From contig BDDD01001639.1 in assembly GCA_001972305.1 (NCBI GenBank), positions 1 to 64,000 of the forward strand: DNA of 64,000 nucleotides. The letters are read 5' to 3'. Positions within the stretch are counted from its first letter, which is position 1. Every line of letters starts with the position of its first letter. Made by a program: the position numbers and the translations under genes. The notes below the pieces were generated by a model. It was given only the letters and a program-made list of their open reading frames with translations. It had not been told where the DNA came from and did no database searches. Origin of the DNA: Cephalotus follicularis (taxonomy: Eukaryota; Streptophyta; Magnoliopsida; Oxalidales; Cephalotaceae). This document shows, in pieces, positions 48,613-61,425 of the stretch.

Positions 48613-50584
48613 TTGTATACTGTGGGGCTACTCAAAGAGTTTCACTCTGTCAACGCTTCTCCGGGCAAGCGTGGCTTTTATTTCAAGTCACATGTGAGCC
48701 GAGTTAAGAAGCTATTGGTGGAGCCTACCAAGTCGGTCAAAGGCTGTAGTGGGAGGTATTTCAACATTGGGAACCTCCATGGCTTCACTCCCTGCTCGTG
48801 GTGCGATTCCTTGGACACCCAACAACTCAACAAGAGGACCACCTTGTCCGAGACCGAGAAGGCCGACATGGAGAAGCTTTCTGTTCTGGCCCCCAAGGAG
48901 GTGAACTCCATAGTGTGGGAGGATCGCTTACGCCGAGTTAGGCTGAGCATGTCCTTGGGTCGTCGGGTCTGCATGGAGGAGGAAGAGGAGATCCCCATGG
49001 GGGTTGATAGAGAGAGAGATCAGGATGCTCGATATGAGCTCGTATCCTCGGATGTTGTTGAAGGAGAGAGCCATATTAAGCTTTCCATTGATATTTTGTC
49101 TTCAATTTTATTTCATTATATGTTTTTTGATGTATTTCTAACTCTTCCTTTGTGATTCCTTGTAGCGATGGCATCTCAGTAACCCCTTATTGATGTCTTG
49201 AGGGCTGCTTGGGAACATGCGAGGGCCGTTTCCGAGGAGGAAAGACAAAAGGCCCTGAAGAAGGCTGCTGCTGCGAAGGAGAAGAGAGCAGCAATGAAGG
49301 CTGATGCTAAGGCCAAAGTTGAGGCTAAGGCCAAGGCTGATGCTGAGGCTAGGGCTAGGGCCATTGCTGAAGCTGAGGAGACCCAAGCAAGGGCTGCCGC
49401 GGAGGCCACCAGGGCTGAGATTGCTCAGGGCAAAAGGAAGGCAAATGACCAACCACCTCGTCCCTCCAAAAATAAAAAGACGAAGGGGACAGGTAAGGGT
49501 GGTTCTTCTCGGGAAGGCGCTCCCGAGGTGAGCCCTCGGGAATCTGTCTGTCCTGATACACCCGAGGAGCTCGGCAGAATAAGGGAAATTCTCAAAGAGC
49601 TAGGCCAATTTGGAGTCAACTTGAGAACCCCGGGGGTAGCACTTGAGCTCGCCAGGTCGGGGCTTTTTCCCCCTGAAATGGAAGCACGACAAAACTGGAC
49701 TGTCGAACAAATATGGACTCATCTCTTCCAAAGCAAGCTTAGGGTTTGTAATCTTCCTCTGATTTTCCCCTAAGTCAATCCTTTTCTCTTCTTTTGACCT
49801 TGACCTTGATCTTTCTTTTCCAGGCCATGGGCGATGCCTTCCTTCTGTGAGAGAGTGCCAGAGAAGACTATGCACTGGATGAGCAGCTTCAGGTTGGGCA
49901 TGCTGAGCTCAGGAAGTCGTCCGACGAGGCCCGTGCTTAGCTAGAGGAAGTGCTCGTTGCTCAAGAGTCTATCATGGCCGAGAAGAGGCAGGCTGAATAA
50001 GCTTTGGCGAGGGTGATGGCAGAGAAAGGGTAGGTTGAACGGGAGTTTGCATGAGTGGGTGAGATGTACCGTGCTCTTGATGAGAAGTTTAATGGATACT
50101 GAGACAGGGATGAAGCTTGGGTCAAAAAGGCAGTGGATAAGGCCTTGCAAACTTCAAGGCTTCAGACGAGTTTCGTGGAGCTCTGACGAAATCTGTGGAT
50201 GACTTCAGGGATTTTGAAGATTTCAACAAGGAGGTCCTTAAAGAATCTTCGGCACTTTTTCGCCATGGATTCGACACCTGCCGCAATTTGGTTGGATTTT
50301 ATCTCGAGCTTCCCCTGGAGTCAATCATATGTGATCCATCAGTGATCGAGTGTGACTTTTTCCCTGATAGGGTTGATGAAGCGGAAGAAGCAGATCTTCA
50401 AGCCTATGAGGAAGAACAAAATCATGCTCGAGGATCTGAGGGGTCATCTAGAGTAGACCTTCCTGGTACAATGGTCCCATACGTCGGCCCTACCGAGGAC
50501 CCCAATTTTGTACCTCCGCCCGGGAATCCTCCAATACCTCTTCCTCCAACTGTACATGACATCCCTTTAGGGGATGAATCTTAG
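48613..50584 (+). other. Antisense-gene copy of a Tat-like element (Transposase_28-like), in pieces
   Basis: Three blocks match the antisense gene at 12630-14378. The first (48613-49060) has VGLLKEFHSVNASPGKRGFY, FTPCSWCDSLDTQQLNKR and KEVNSIVWEDRLRR. The second (49168-49773) is an Ala/Lys/Glu-rich coiled coil with repeated AEA/AKA motifs, a basic nuclear-signal-like RPSKNKKTKG and the helix PEMEARQNWTVEQIWTHLF. The third (49826-50584) has further coiled coil and an acidic, Pro-rich tail ending IPLGDES. The start of the domain is missing. It is broken, with several interruptions. Confidence 0.7.
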
Positions 50585-50868
50585 AATATGACTTTTCCTT
50601 TGCCTTGTACCCTTCGAACAATTATGATATTGTATTGTAATTTTGTTTAAGTAATAAAATACAAAGATTTGGCATCTCTAGATTTTCTCGTTCTCTATAT
50701 GAACTTTTTAGACTTGTATGCTTGAGCTTTATTCGAGTACTTACCGTTCCCTTAGGAAAATTTTACTTTAGTCTAACTTATAGACTTGTATTATGGCCTT
50801 ACATTTTTTAAACCGAATTACCTAAGCTTTCTAGCCCCCATAGGACACTTTGTATCAAAAGCGCTTAG
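50585..50868 (+). other. 3' flank of the Tat antisense gene
   Basis: T-rich sequence with AATAAAATACAAAG near 50655, a plausible poly(A) signal for the plus-strand gene. It is cut at 50868 by the copia insertion. Confidence 0.4.
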
Positions 50869-52557
50869 TGTTGGAACCTTATGGTGATCAATTAAAATCT
50901 AGATGCTTACATTCTAATAAAATTGTGTTATCTTCTCATGATTATCAAACCATAAAGTTCAATTCCAAGATCGTTTGAGCATATATGTACAATTAGAAAT
51001 ACAAAGATTAAATAGAAAGAGCAGGAGGAATATACTCACAAAATAGAGCAACTCCTTCTTTGATTGTTACTAGTTATAGCCTCCAAGAACAGCAGGCCTC
51101 CAAGGTATCCACACCAAGCTTTTATTTCCAACACAAATTCTTCTCAAGCTTTCAACTCTTGTTTTGGTTGCTGTGTTTTTCTTTGTTCTTGAAAGAACTA
51201 GAAGAAAATGTTGAGAGAGAAGAAGAGAATGTCTAGAGTCCACTTGAGAAAAACGTGCTCACCGTTTTTATTGCAGATAAAAACGTGTTGAACTACATTT
51301 CTCAATCTCCTATTTTAGTTAAATATCATACTTAACATAAATGGGATTACTTCCATATATGTTTATATACTTTCCTTAATCACATTAAGGATATTTAATC
51401 TCTTTAAATATAATTAGAAAATAATTATCCTAATTATTTTTCTCTCGTACGGTGTTAGAAATATCAGCCTATATTGTGTGTAACCCTATGGGTTCACTAT
51501 TACGCTGGCCGTAGGATTAAATCGTGACACTCACGATTATCCGATTAAATATTTATTATCACATAAAAATTATTATCTCGGACATTTCGAATTAAAACTC
51601 TTTTAATTATTTTCTTCCAAGATTAATTATCAATTTAATCTCGGGTATCCTACAGGTCAACATCGACATCTAGCAATGCATAACGACCCCCAGATACTAT
51701 GAATTATCTGTGAACCACTATTTACAGGTACATGCACATATAGTCCCTCCATTGACAATGCTCTGATTAAATCTAGGGTACGGATTATGCCAGACCCCAA
51801 TAATTTAATCTATAGCCTCGTGACTATCTTTCGCCACCCTTAAATAATATTAGAGGTGCTCATCTAATATTCAACCAATAATATCACATACTTGATATCG
51901 TGGCTAGCCTGGTCAGACGCTTAATTGCTGACGAAAATCATCATGAGCATAATCTTCTTTTACTAGAAGCAATGGAGTCATTGTTGCCAGTTCACATGCC
52001 TCCATACATAAGCGTACTATGTCCAACTAATGACTGTATACACTTCATTGAATATGTATTTAAGCACCATCAAAACAAAGTACCCTATGCACAAGACATC
52101 CAGTGACGGCTCATGTCCAAGGACCACTTGCACTACTGTAAAACTAGAATTCTGTATGATATGTAAGTAAAACTCCATACAAATATTCTATCATTGGTCA
52201 CATTCAGTGAACTCATTAATAAATTAACGAGCACCCATGTAGTTGTCATAGCATCAATCATGCGAGTGGTGTGAGATCAGTCACCCTCTGCTTACCGATC
52301 TGATAGTACGTGCTGGTCTATCCGGATTGATCATGTCCTGAGTGTCAATCCTATGACTAGGAAGATTCGAAATAAAGTATACCGCGATTCCAATTCTCAC
52401 ATCATGATCTCATCATGAACTCGGTTCTCTAACTTCATTCCAGGACATTCATTTATTAAATAAACATGTTTTCAAATAATGAACTCATAGCCAATGATAA
52501 AATATAAACATCTTTATTGAATTTATATACAAGATAGAGTAAATACAAGCTCAACAC
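50869..52557 (-). repeat. 3' LTR of the minus-strand Angela-like element (1689 bp)
   Basis: On the plus strand it runs from TGTTGGAACCTTATGG to AAGCTCAACA. The minus-strand LTR therefore ends GTTCCAACA, exactly like the Angela-like LTRs at 22940 and 31248. The RNase H end (MGVIHYGN) lies just outside it. Confidence 0.85.
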
Positions 52558-52577
52558 TGGCTTGCAGGACTTTATCT

Positions 52578-55480
52578 CTAGTTTCCATAGTGTATCACAC
52601 CCATGGAATCAAGACGTCGGTCAAAGACCACCTTTGGTAATACTTTAGTGAGCGGGTCTGCAGTTTTGTCTTCACCTGGAACTCGTTCCACTTTTATATC
52701 TTCATGATCAACGATCTCACGTATAAGGTGAAAGCGCCTGAGAATGTGTTTAGATTTTGAGTGTGATATAGGCTCATTGGCCTGCGCTATCGCTCTATTG
52801 TTATCACAGTATAAAGATGCCGGATCATCAATGACAGGAACTACACCCAAATCTTTGATGAACTTCTGCATCCATACACCTTCCTTGGCTGCTTCTGATG
52901 CCGCAATGTATTCAGCTTCTGTAACTGAATCTGCAGTGGTAGGCTGCTTGGAACTCTTCTAGCTCATTGCTCCACCATTCAAGGTGAACACAAACCCTGA
53001 GGTTGACTTTGAGTCATTCACATCTATTTGAAAATTAGAGTCAGTATAACCCTCAATGTTCAAACCTTTTCCTCCATACATCAAGAATAAATCCTTAGTC
53101 CTGTTAAGGTATTTGAGGATATCTTTGACAGCTTTCTAGTGTTGCTCACCTGGATTTGACTGATATCTGCTTGTAACAATTACAGCATAGGCGATATCTG
53201 GTCTAGTGTAAAGCATATCATACATGATGCTTCCAATTGCTGAAGCATAAGGAATATGCATCATCCTCTGCCTTTCCTCAAGCGTCTTGTGAGACATCTG
53301 CTTGGAAAGTGAAATCCCATGACAGAGAGGCAAATAACCTTTTTTGGAATTTTCCATACCAAAATGCTTAAGCACTCTATCAATGTACAAAGACTGGGAC
53401 AACCCTATCATCCTTTTTTATCTATCCCTATAGACCTTTATACCCAGGATACAAGAAGCTTCTCCCAAGTCTTTCATGGAGAAAACTGTGGATAACCAGG
53501 CCTTTACATTAGACAACATGATCACATCATTTCCTATAAGGAGTATGTCATCAACGTACAAGACCACAAAGGTCATTGAGCTCCCATTAAGCGTTTTGTA
53601 CACACATGGTTCATCTCAATTCTTTATGAAACCAAACTCTTTGATCGTTTCATCAAATCGAATGTTTCGGCTTCTCGAAGCTTGCTTTAGTCCATAAATG
53701 AACTTTTGAAGTTTGCACACTTTCTGGTCCTAACCAGTGGATATGAAACCCTCAGGTTGGGTCATATATATGTCTTCATCAATGTTTCCATTAAGGAAGA
53801 CAGTTTTCACATCCATTTTCCCATATCTCATACTCAAGATGTGCAGTTATACCAAGTAAAATCTGAATGGATTTAAGCATGGCTATGGGAGAGAAAGTTT
53901 CCTTATAATCAATCCCTTCCTATTGATTGTAGACCTTGGCTACGAGCCTAGCTTTGAAGGTCTTCACCTTCCTATCGTCTCCAAGCTTTCTTTTGAAAAT
54001 CCATTTGCAACCTAAGGGAACCTCTTCGGGTGCATTACTAGATTCCAAACTTGATTGGAGTACATGGATTCCATTTTGGAATTCATGGCACTAAGTCATT
54101 TCTCCGAGTCCATATCACATATGGCCTCTTTGTAGATAATCGGATCATAATTCATGAGGTTTACCTCTTGGGTTCCTTCAATGAGAAAACTATCATAGCA
54201 TCTCTCAGGTTCCCTAGGTAATCGGGTAGTTCTACGTAGAAGTTATGTGTCTGTGGCCACTGATGTTTCAGGCTCATCAATTTGAACAGGAGTGGATAGG
54301 TCCTCAACTCGTGTTGCTGTTGATCGCTCATCCAACTCTATCATACTCCCACTACTATCTTCCAATAGGAATTCCTTCCCAAGAAAAGTAGCTTGCCTGG
54401 CTATAAACACTTTGTTGTCAAGTGGGTTTTAGAAATAATATCCTCTTTTCTCTTTAGGATATCCCATAAGTTTACATTTTATGGAAGTAGAGTCCAATTT
54501 ATCTGTTGCTGCTTGCTTGACATATGCAGTGCAACCCCATATTCTCAGATAACTAAGATTGGGTTTCTTCCCGTTCCATATCTCATATGGAGTCTTGGGA
54601 GCAGATTTTGTTGGAGTCCTGTTCAGTATGAGAACAGTAGTCTCCGAGGCATAACCCCATAAAGACAGTGGAAGTTGAGCATCACTCATCATGCTCCGCA
54701 CCATATCAAGCAAGGTGCGATTTCTCCTTTCAGACACACCATTATGCTGTGGTGTTCCAGGAAGCATCCACTGAGAGATAATCCCATTATCTCTGAGATA
54801 ATTTAAGAACTCTATGGAGAGATACTCTCCACCTCGATCTGATCGAAGAGTTTTTAGACTTTTACTAGTATGTTTTTCTATTTCTGGTATGAATTCCTTG
54901 AACTTTTCAAAGGCTTCAGATTTGTGTCACATAAGGTACAAATAACCAAACCGTGAATGATCATCAGTAAAGGTTATGAAGTACGAATATCCATCTCTGG
55001 CATCCACTATCATCGATCCACACACATTAGTGTCCACTAGACCCAACAGTTCTGGGGACATTTCCCCTTTCCCTGTGAAGGGTGATTTGGTCATTTTTTC
55101 TTTGAGACAGGGTCACAAGTTGGAAACGATTGATACTATGAAAAATCAAAGTATCTATCCGAGATCAACAGGTGCACTCTTTTCTCACAAATATGACCAA
55201 GTCTATAGTGCCATAGGTAAGATGGATTACTTTCATCTCTCTTTTATTTATTGTCTTTTTTCATATTGAAAACAATCTCATCTCTATTCAATACATATAA
55301 TCCTTCATGAATGAATCATTTTGCATAAATAACATCATTCATTAAAATGGTACAACACTTGTCCTTAAAAACAATATTAAAACCTCCGACATCTAATGCT
55401 GGAATAGATATGATGTTCCAAAAAATGCGAGGTGAATAAATGCAATGTTTAAGTACAAAGCTCTGGCCTGAAGGCAACAA
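52578..55480 (-). mobile_element. Integrase, reverse transcriptase and RNase H of the minus-strand copia element
   Basis: RNase H shows DDPASLYCDNNRAIAQANEP, HSKSKHILRRFHLIRE and KTADPLTKVL. Reverse transcriptase shows VVLYVDDILLIGNDV and FSMKDLGEASCILGIKVYRD. Integrase shows LPGTPQHNGVSERRNRTLLD and SYLRIWGCTAYVK. The order and wording parallel the Angela-like element at 22940-33696. Confidence 0.88.
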
Positions 55481-57023
55481 AATACTGACTTGTAACGCTT
55501 AAAATTTTATAAATAATTATTTTAATATTGGCACAGTGTATGACCATATTGAACCGATGGAGCCCGAATTAATAAAAGGCATCGGGTATTGGAGCCCCAA
55601 ATCGTAAGGCCCGAAATGGCCAATAAAGCCCATTTTCAATGCGCGACAATAAGTCCCTACGTTCGCATTTTTATTGCGATTATTTTGGTACCCGTTTGGA
55701 TAATTAATATTGCCGTTTGCGGATTAAACGGGATCCCGGCCTTCGTATTTTGGTCAGTAAATACCGAGAAGGAAGTAAAATTAAAAAAAAAAAGGAGAAT
55801 AGCGCCTGGCGCCAGACGCTTCACAAATAGAAAGAGTGGGAGAGAGAGTGAGACAGCGGGAGAGAGACATCGGGAGAGAGAACCAGAAGGGGAGAGAGAC
55901 GCCGGAGAAGATGACGGCGAAGGCGCCAGACCGGGAAAGCGAGCGGCGTGACTTCACCCACGGTAACCTCCTCTTTCTCTTCTTCCTTTTCTCTTTCTTT
56001 CTTCTCCCCGACGTCGCCACTGTCGTGCGTTGCTGAGCGTTCCACCGCCGGTTAGCATCACGGGAAGGTCCGACATTCACCTAGGAGGCCGACTACACCT
56101 ATTTCAGTGGCTGATTTGACGTCATTCGGCCGAAAATGGCCGGATTCGAACTGACGAGTTGACTCAGTGGAGCCAACTCGCTACCGCCTTTGACCGCGCT
56201 TTTGGCGATGAGTCTCAACGAGTTAAGGGCTTAGATGCGTTTGTCTGGTGGTTGTGATGTGTTTTATGGTGGTAGCCGGAGTTAAGGACGACCGACGAGT
56301 CATCTCAGTGAGTTGAACTCACTGGCTGGCCGTGACAGCGCGTTTCACGGTGAGTCTCTGGCAGTGACGCGTAGAGTTGATGGTTGTGAGGCGATTTTGG
56401 GTGGTGACCGAAGCTGTGGTTGACCGACGAGTTGACTCAGTGAGTTGACTCACTGCTGCCCGTGACAGCGCGTTTCACGACGAGTCACGGTGAGCCTCCG
56501 ATGGTTTTGAACATATCGTCCAATGTGGAACCTGTTTTTGGGTTTCGACAGAGCTAAATGAGTTGGCCGGAAACTGGCCGAAGCTCCGATGACGCCTGTT
56601 CTTGGTTTCCGTGCGTAGAGTGTAACAGAAATGTGTTGTGCATGCAGGATAAAGGAAACGATCAAGGATAAGCAAAACGATCAAGGATAGAGGATTTCCG
56701 AGCTTTACGAGCTCAGTTGCTAAGAGGTAGGTTATACTATTGCTTGCATTACATTCATGCATTCTAAATACTTATATGGATTGATGTGTACGAATTGTAT
56801 TTGTATGTATGCATGATTGTGTATATATATACGAGCATATGGGTGGATATATATAATTTCATATGGCATATGATATAAGGGTTCGATATTGAATTAAGAG
56901 GAGATGAGTTCTTGCCTTCTCTTAATTCACGGGCTATGGGATGAATCTTAAAGGCTTTGAACTGTTTTGGACATAGTTTCATTGGTTTACGAACTCTTTC
57001 ACAAACTGCATTTTCTATCAAAA

Positions 57024-57290
57024 CCGTCGACGCTTTATGCTTTCAAAACTAAACCTGTCGACGCTTTTATGTGTTAAACTTACAGTCGACGCTTTTATGT
57101 GTTAAACTTACAGTCGACACTTTTATGTGTTAAACTTATAGTCGGCGCTTTTATGTGTTAAACTTACAGTCGACGCTTTTATGAATTAAACTAAACAGTC
57201 GACGCCTTATGTTTAAAACAAATCGTTGACACTTTATACTTGTGCTTTTTAAAACTGTTGACGCCCGCGGCTAAGCATCGACGCTTAGTG
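57024..57290. repeat. About 28-bp tandem repeat with GTCGACGC core
   Basis: About eight units of the form GTCGACGCTTTTATGTGTTA plus AACTTACA, degenerating at both ends. It lies inside the Tekay/Del LTR. The GTCGAC core is self-complementary. Confidence 0.88.
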
Positions 57291-57984
57291 CCCTAGTCAG
57301 CCCAAACACCCTGTTTTACATGGTTTTCCATCCAAAATGGTTTTATGTTCAACCGGATTTCATAGAAAGCCTCCCTAAGGCTTTGTAACCTATGGAAATC
57401 CTTATGTATTACTTTTGATTTCTAAATCGATGTTCAAGTGAAGTTTTAAGGAAAGTACTCAATAAAAGAGTTTTACGTAAATGGTTTCTAAATGGTTTTC
57501 AAAATGGTCAGGATAGTTCCATTAGGATATCGAGACGCGGATATCTTATTTGGACTTCATCTCCATTGTTTTATGGATTTCAAAATGGTCAGGTACTTCC
57601 ATTGGGACATCTAGGCACGGATACTCCTATTTGGACTCCCTTTCCATTCATTATAACTTCGATAGGGACCAACCAAATGATATATGAAAAATTGATTACA
57701 AAATGGATTATGGACACAAAAATGGCCATTGGACATGAAAAATGACTTATGATTAAGAAATGATCTTTATATGATTTGACGGATGTGGATCATATGAGAT
57801 CCTTTATGAAATGGTCCCTATCCTTTAAACAAATATATGTTCAGGGTTACGAGTATTGCAAGGTACAACTATGATACATATTATTGTTTGAGACCTATGA
57901 GATAACCACCCATAACCTACGTTTCCGTCATGAGGATTATGGGTGTTCGATCACATCATCATTGGAGGTTCTTGGCGCCTATGG

Positions 57985-58125
57985 GTTCTCACCGTTTTTA
58001 CGGCTTTACCACCATACTACGGATTCTGACCGTTTTTACGGCTTTACCACATACTACGGGTTCTGACCGTTTTTACGGCTTTACCACTATATTTACGAGC
58101 TCTGACCATTTTTACGGCTTAGCCA
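57985..58125. repeat. About 42-bp tandem repeat
   Basis: Four imperfect units containing TGACCGTTTTTACGGCTTTA then CCAC. They carry the inverted words CCGT/ACGG and lie within the Tekay/Del LTR. Confidence 0.85.
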
Positions 58126-59345
58126 TGATGTGATCAGCGTTATCTCTTCCCCACTCGGCTACGACCTCAAAAGGGTAGGTAGTAGGTAGTAGTACTATCT
58201 CGGGTCGGAGGGGCAAAGTAGTACGCAGACCTATGGACTGGTTGTCCCTATGATTGATATTGATTGTTATATGGATTGTCTTCAGGCTTATGTCCTTTTA
58301 TGTGATTAGGACCAGCCCAGTATACCATTACTTAGGGATAGTTGGTATATTGGCGCCGTCCGCAATTGTCATTTATGCACACGACATGCCATACATATAT
58401 ATTATACTGTTGCACGCATATCACCATTATGCCGATGCACTACATGACATACATTGATATACTGTTGTACACATACATTATTATACTGTTGCATGCATAG
58501 CATAGTATACCTACACGACATTATGTGGCTGACCCATTTCCCCTGTGTGCGGAATGGGTCAGGCTCAGGCACAGGCGATGGACTGCAGTGAGGTAAGCTG
58601 AGAAGGACAGGTTTTCTATAACAGATTTTGTTAGCCAGTTGTATATGGAGTTGCTTGTATATGGATTTACTTATATGAATTGTATTAAATGTGACAGGCT
58701 GAGACGGATGGAATCTTTATAGCATATTTTGATTTGCCCTTTTGTACATGGTCTTACTTACGGTAAAGGATATGAGTTTATTTATAAGAGTTGTATAAAA
58801 AGGGCCTCGAGCTATAAATGAACTGTACTGATATGTTAGACTTGTTATGTATAAGAGACAGATCAAAAGATATATTAGAAATGTTTTATTTCAGCTATCG
58901 ACCTGTCGACATGTGGCAGTCCTTACGATATGTGTATTGATGTATTAAACAGGGACAAGCCCATCATTTGAGGCATTAGAATGATATGATACTGGTTTAG
59001 TTGTGATTGTTGAGGGCTTAGCCCGTGTGTATATATAAATTGCTGATTCCTCCTTCGGGAGTGTTGAGATATAAATTGAGTTTTTCTTCACAGGGAGTTT
59101 AGCTCTATAAACGAATACTTCATGCCGAAATTTCGGGAAATTTTAAAAGTTAGTTTTATTTGGATTGATTAATTCCACTGATGTATATATAATTCTTCCG
59201 CTTATATGACTTTGATTTAAAGTTTTAAATTTATAACACTTTTTGGAGTATGAATTATATGATATATATGATTGAATGACCGAAGAGAATGAATATCACG
59301 CGTCGGATCGTGGGGGTTTACCCTTGCGGTTTGGGGTGCGACAGC

Positions 59346-59359
59346 TTGGTATCAGAGCC
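59346..59359 (+). promoter_or_regulatory. Primer-binding site of the Tekay/Del element
   Basis: TTGGTATCAGAGCC (Met-tRNA type) lies immediately inside the LTR end GCGACA. Confidence 0.88.
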
Positions 59360-59858
59360 GGTCCTATGCTGGATACGCCAGGATAGGGTCCTTGGCTATG
59401 GGAATTGAGAATGATTGATGGCAATAAAGTGCTAATTGGAGTTACTTGGAATAGTGGAATGATAAGTGTTACATGGAGTTTCATGGAAGTATGAGTATAA
59501 GAAGTCGATAGCTGAATCTTTGTCTCTCAAACAAGTAGATATGGAACAGAAAAGGAAAGGAACTACCATACCACATTTAGACTAGTCCCACGGTCAGGAA
59601 TTATCGAGGACATACAGTTTGACCTAGTCTCACAGTTTTATGGTATGGGTTGGTTATACAGTTATGGATTGTACGGTTGCGGACCGTACAACCATGAATC
59701 GTACGGCTAGGGATCGTGCAGTTATGGTTAAGGGATAAGGTATGAATACGGATTTGATATGTTTGCGGATCGCATAGTTACGGATAGTAATGATCCGGAT
59801 TGTGATGGTATAGTCGGAGGACAGTCCATGTGTTTAGTTAACCCTCCTATGGATATAT

Positions 59859-60055
59859 CATTACAAGAAAATGGGGCATTTGAAACGCACCCTTTTGAAA
59901 CGGACCAGGCGGCCGTTTCAAAAGGCCCACCCTTTTGAAACGGTAGCTATCTTCCGTTTCAAAAGGGTGGGCCTTTTGAAACGGTAACTATCTTCCGTTT
60001 CAAAAGGGTGGTCCTTTTGAAACGGAAGATAGTTACCGTTTCAAATAGGTGTGTT
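59859..60055. repeat. Left terminal and subterminal repeats of the CACTA-like element
   Basis: There are eight copies of CCCTTTTGAAACGG or its reverse complement, some with minor changes. Several form hairpins such as CCCTTTTGAAACGG, a 10-base loop, then CCGTTTCAAAAGGG (about 59930-59967). In CACTA elements such subterminal repeats bind the transposase. Confidence 0.85.
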
Positions 60056-60726
60056 TTATTCCCAAATGTTAAAACAATGTTGTCTCCGAACTGAACTTCC
60101 TCTCTACCCTCATTCTCTGGTCACCATCTCTGTCTCTCGCCTTCAACACTAACCTAGTACGGCAACGAGCTCTCCTCCTCCTCTCCTCTCACTTTCAACG
60201 GCTCCACTTCTCCTCTCCTCAGTCCTCTCACTCTCGACTCAATATCGCCAGTCTCCAATCACTTTGAAAGGCTCCTCTCCTCCCACTTTGATCGGTACCA
60301 GCGGACAGTCGACAGAGTAATACAGGTTTCTATCGTTTCTTTCTCTTTCCTGTTTTTCTGTTTTTACTCGACATTGAAAGTCTTTTACCAGATGTGGGTC
60401 TGTTTTTAGTCGCCATCCATTGTTTTTTTGAACGACTCAAGCATTATGAGCCGGGTTGAGGGGGATAAACCATGATCCGGAGGTGGGTCTGCAACAGTGG
60501 ATGGTGGCTGGGTGGCATGTCATGTTGGTGGATTTATTTCTGCTGAACTTTGGGATATGGTTCGTGGAGAGGAATGAAGCCTTCGATTTCAATGTGGAGA
60601 AGCACGTTTGGAGAGAGAACGAGGAGGTCGGTGGATCTCGAGTTCTTATTATGAAGTAAGAGAAAGCATCTTTTACTCATTTATTATCATATAGGTTGAC
60701 ATTCATTCTTATAATTTGGTTCATAG
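60056..60726 (+). other. Leader-like region with an unidentified reading frame
   Basis: CT-rich sequence at 60090-60300 looks like a plant 5' UTR. A frame at 60456-60659 encodes 67 aa (MRGINHDPEVGLQQWMVAGW..., then FDFNVEKHVWRENEEV) and overlaps a good donor (GTAAGAG at 60656). The protein was not recognised. It does not match the part of DHFR-TS expected before the next exon. Confidence 0.4.
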
Positions 60727-60792
60727 AAAGTGTTTTGGCGGGGTGTTGTTGAAGAACTTCTGTGGTTCATCAGTGGTTCTACAAGTGCCAAG
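60727..60792 (+). pseudogene. Captured thymidylate synthase exon (from DHFR-TS)
   Basis: This 66-bp exon encodes [16 protein letters not shown] then GSTSAK, a near-invariant part of the thymidylate synthase domain that in plants belongs to bifunctional dihydrofolate reductase-thymidylate synthase (dTMP synthesis). It is bounded by an acceptor (TTCATAG) and a donor (GTACGG) and is phase 0 on both sides. The preceding TS exons (ending FPLLTTK) and the following ones (HIWDGNASR and the catalytic Cys region) are absent, so no enzyme can be made. It lies in the CACTA-like element with a DDRGK fragment downstream in the same orientation. Confidence 0.85.
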
Positions 60793-61425
60793 GTACGGAA
60801 TTTATTGACAGTGTGGGCATGCTATCTTTTCCATTTGAAGTTTTTAATGTGGTGTTTGTAATTGGATTCGATTTGCTGGATTATTTTTGATTTCTTCAAT
60901 CCCAGTAATCATAAGACCAAGTTGCCCATTGCATGACTATTATGGGGGCAAGATATGTTTCACAAAAGTAACCCCTTTATTGTGCCATTGCCATTTTCAA
61001 GTGGTGTCACTGAAAATAAGTTAGATTTCCTTGTGTCATACCGAGTTTCTAGTGACTCCTAATTCATTTGTTGCAGTTTAGATGATTAAGTGTTTGTGTT
61101 CACCAATGAATCTCTATATACCAGCAGTAGATATTTGATTGAGAAACTATGTTCACGTAATAATTAAGTTCTCATGCAAATTTAAATGTACTCAGCTGTG
61201 GCATACTTTTTCACAATCAAATTTCTCAAAAAACCATTGACGATATACATGTTAGCTAACTTTCAAAAATTATGTTGTTTTCTTCATGTGATCCTGGGCT
61301 TTTTATCAAAACAAATTTACATCCTTTTTCCCTTTTATCTTCTTTTAAAGTTACACCAATTGTCCCTGTCTGCTGATCAGTTGACATTTATTGTAAATTC
61401 TGATTTCCATATGATCATTGTGAAG

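Larger units (their letters stand above)
50869..55490 (-). mobile_element. Angela-like copia element, minus strand, cut by a Tekay insertion
   Basis: The 3' LTR is at 50869-52557. Reading right to left, it has the integrase region (about 55480-54430), reverse transcriptase (about 54150-53000) and RNase H (about 52980-52578). The element stops at 55490, where a Tekay/Del LTR begins; gag and the 5' LTR are not in the window. It inserted into Tat antisense-gene flank. It is a fossil with several interruptions. Confidence 0.9.
55491..59343 (+). repeat. Tekay/Del LTR (3853 bp)
   Basis: Very long LTRs are usual in this lineage. It includes a short Arg-rich chance frame (55780-56080) and two internal tandem arrays (57024-57290 and about 57985-58125). 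The closing text CGTCGGATCGTGGGGGTTTA then TTTGGGGTGCGACA is typical of the lineage. Confidence 0.8.
55491..59858 (+). mobile_element. Tekay/Del-type Ty3/gypsy chromovirus: LTR and start of the internal region
   Basis: The LTR (55491-59343) starts TGTAACGC and ends GGTGCGACA. It is followed by the chromovirus primer site CTTGGTATCAGAGCC and about 500 bp of leader. The element is then interrupted by a CACTA-like transposon at 59859. No gag or pol is reached within the window. It inserted into the copia element at 50869-55490. Confidence 0.8.

Noticed and set aside
55781-56080. Arg- and Ser-rich frames on both strands
   Set aside because: They arise from a purine-rich GAGA stretch within the Tekay LTR and no homology is apparent.
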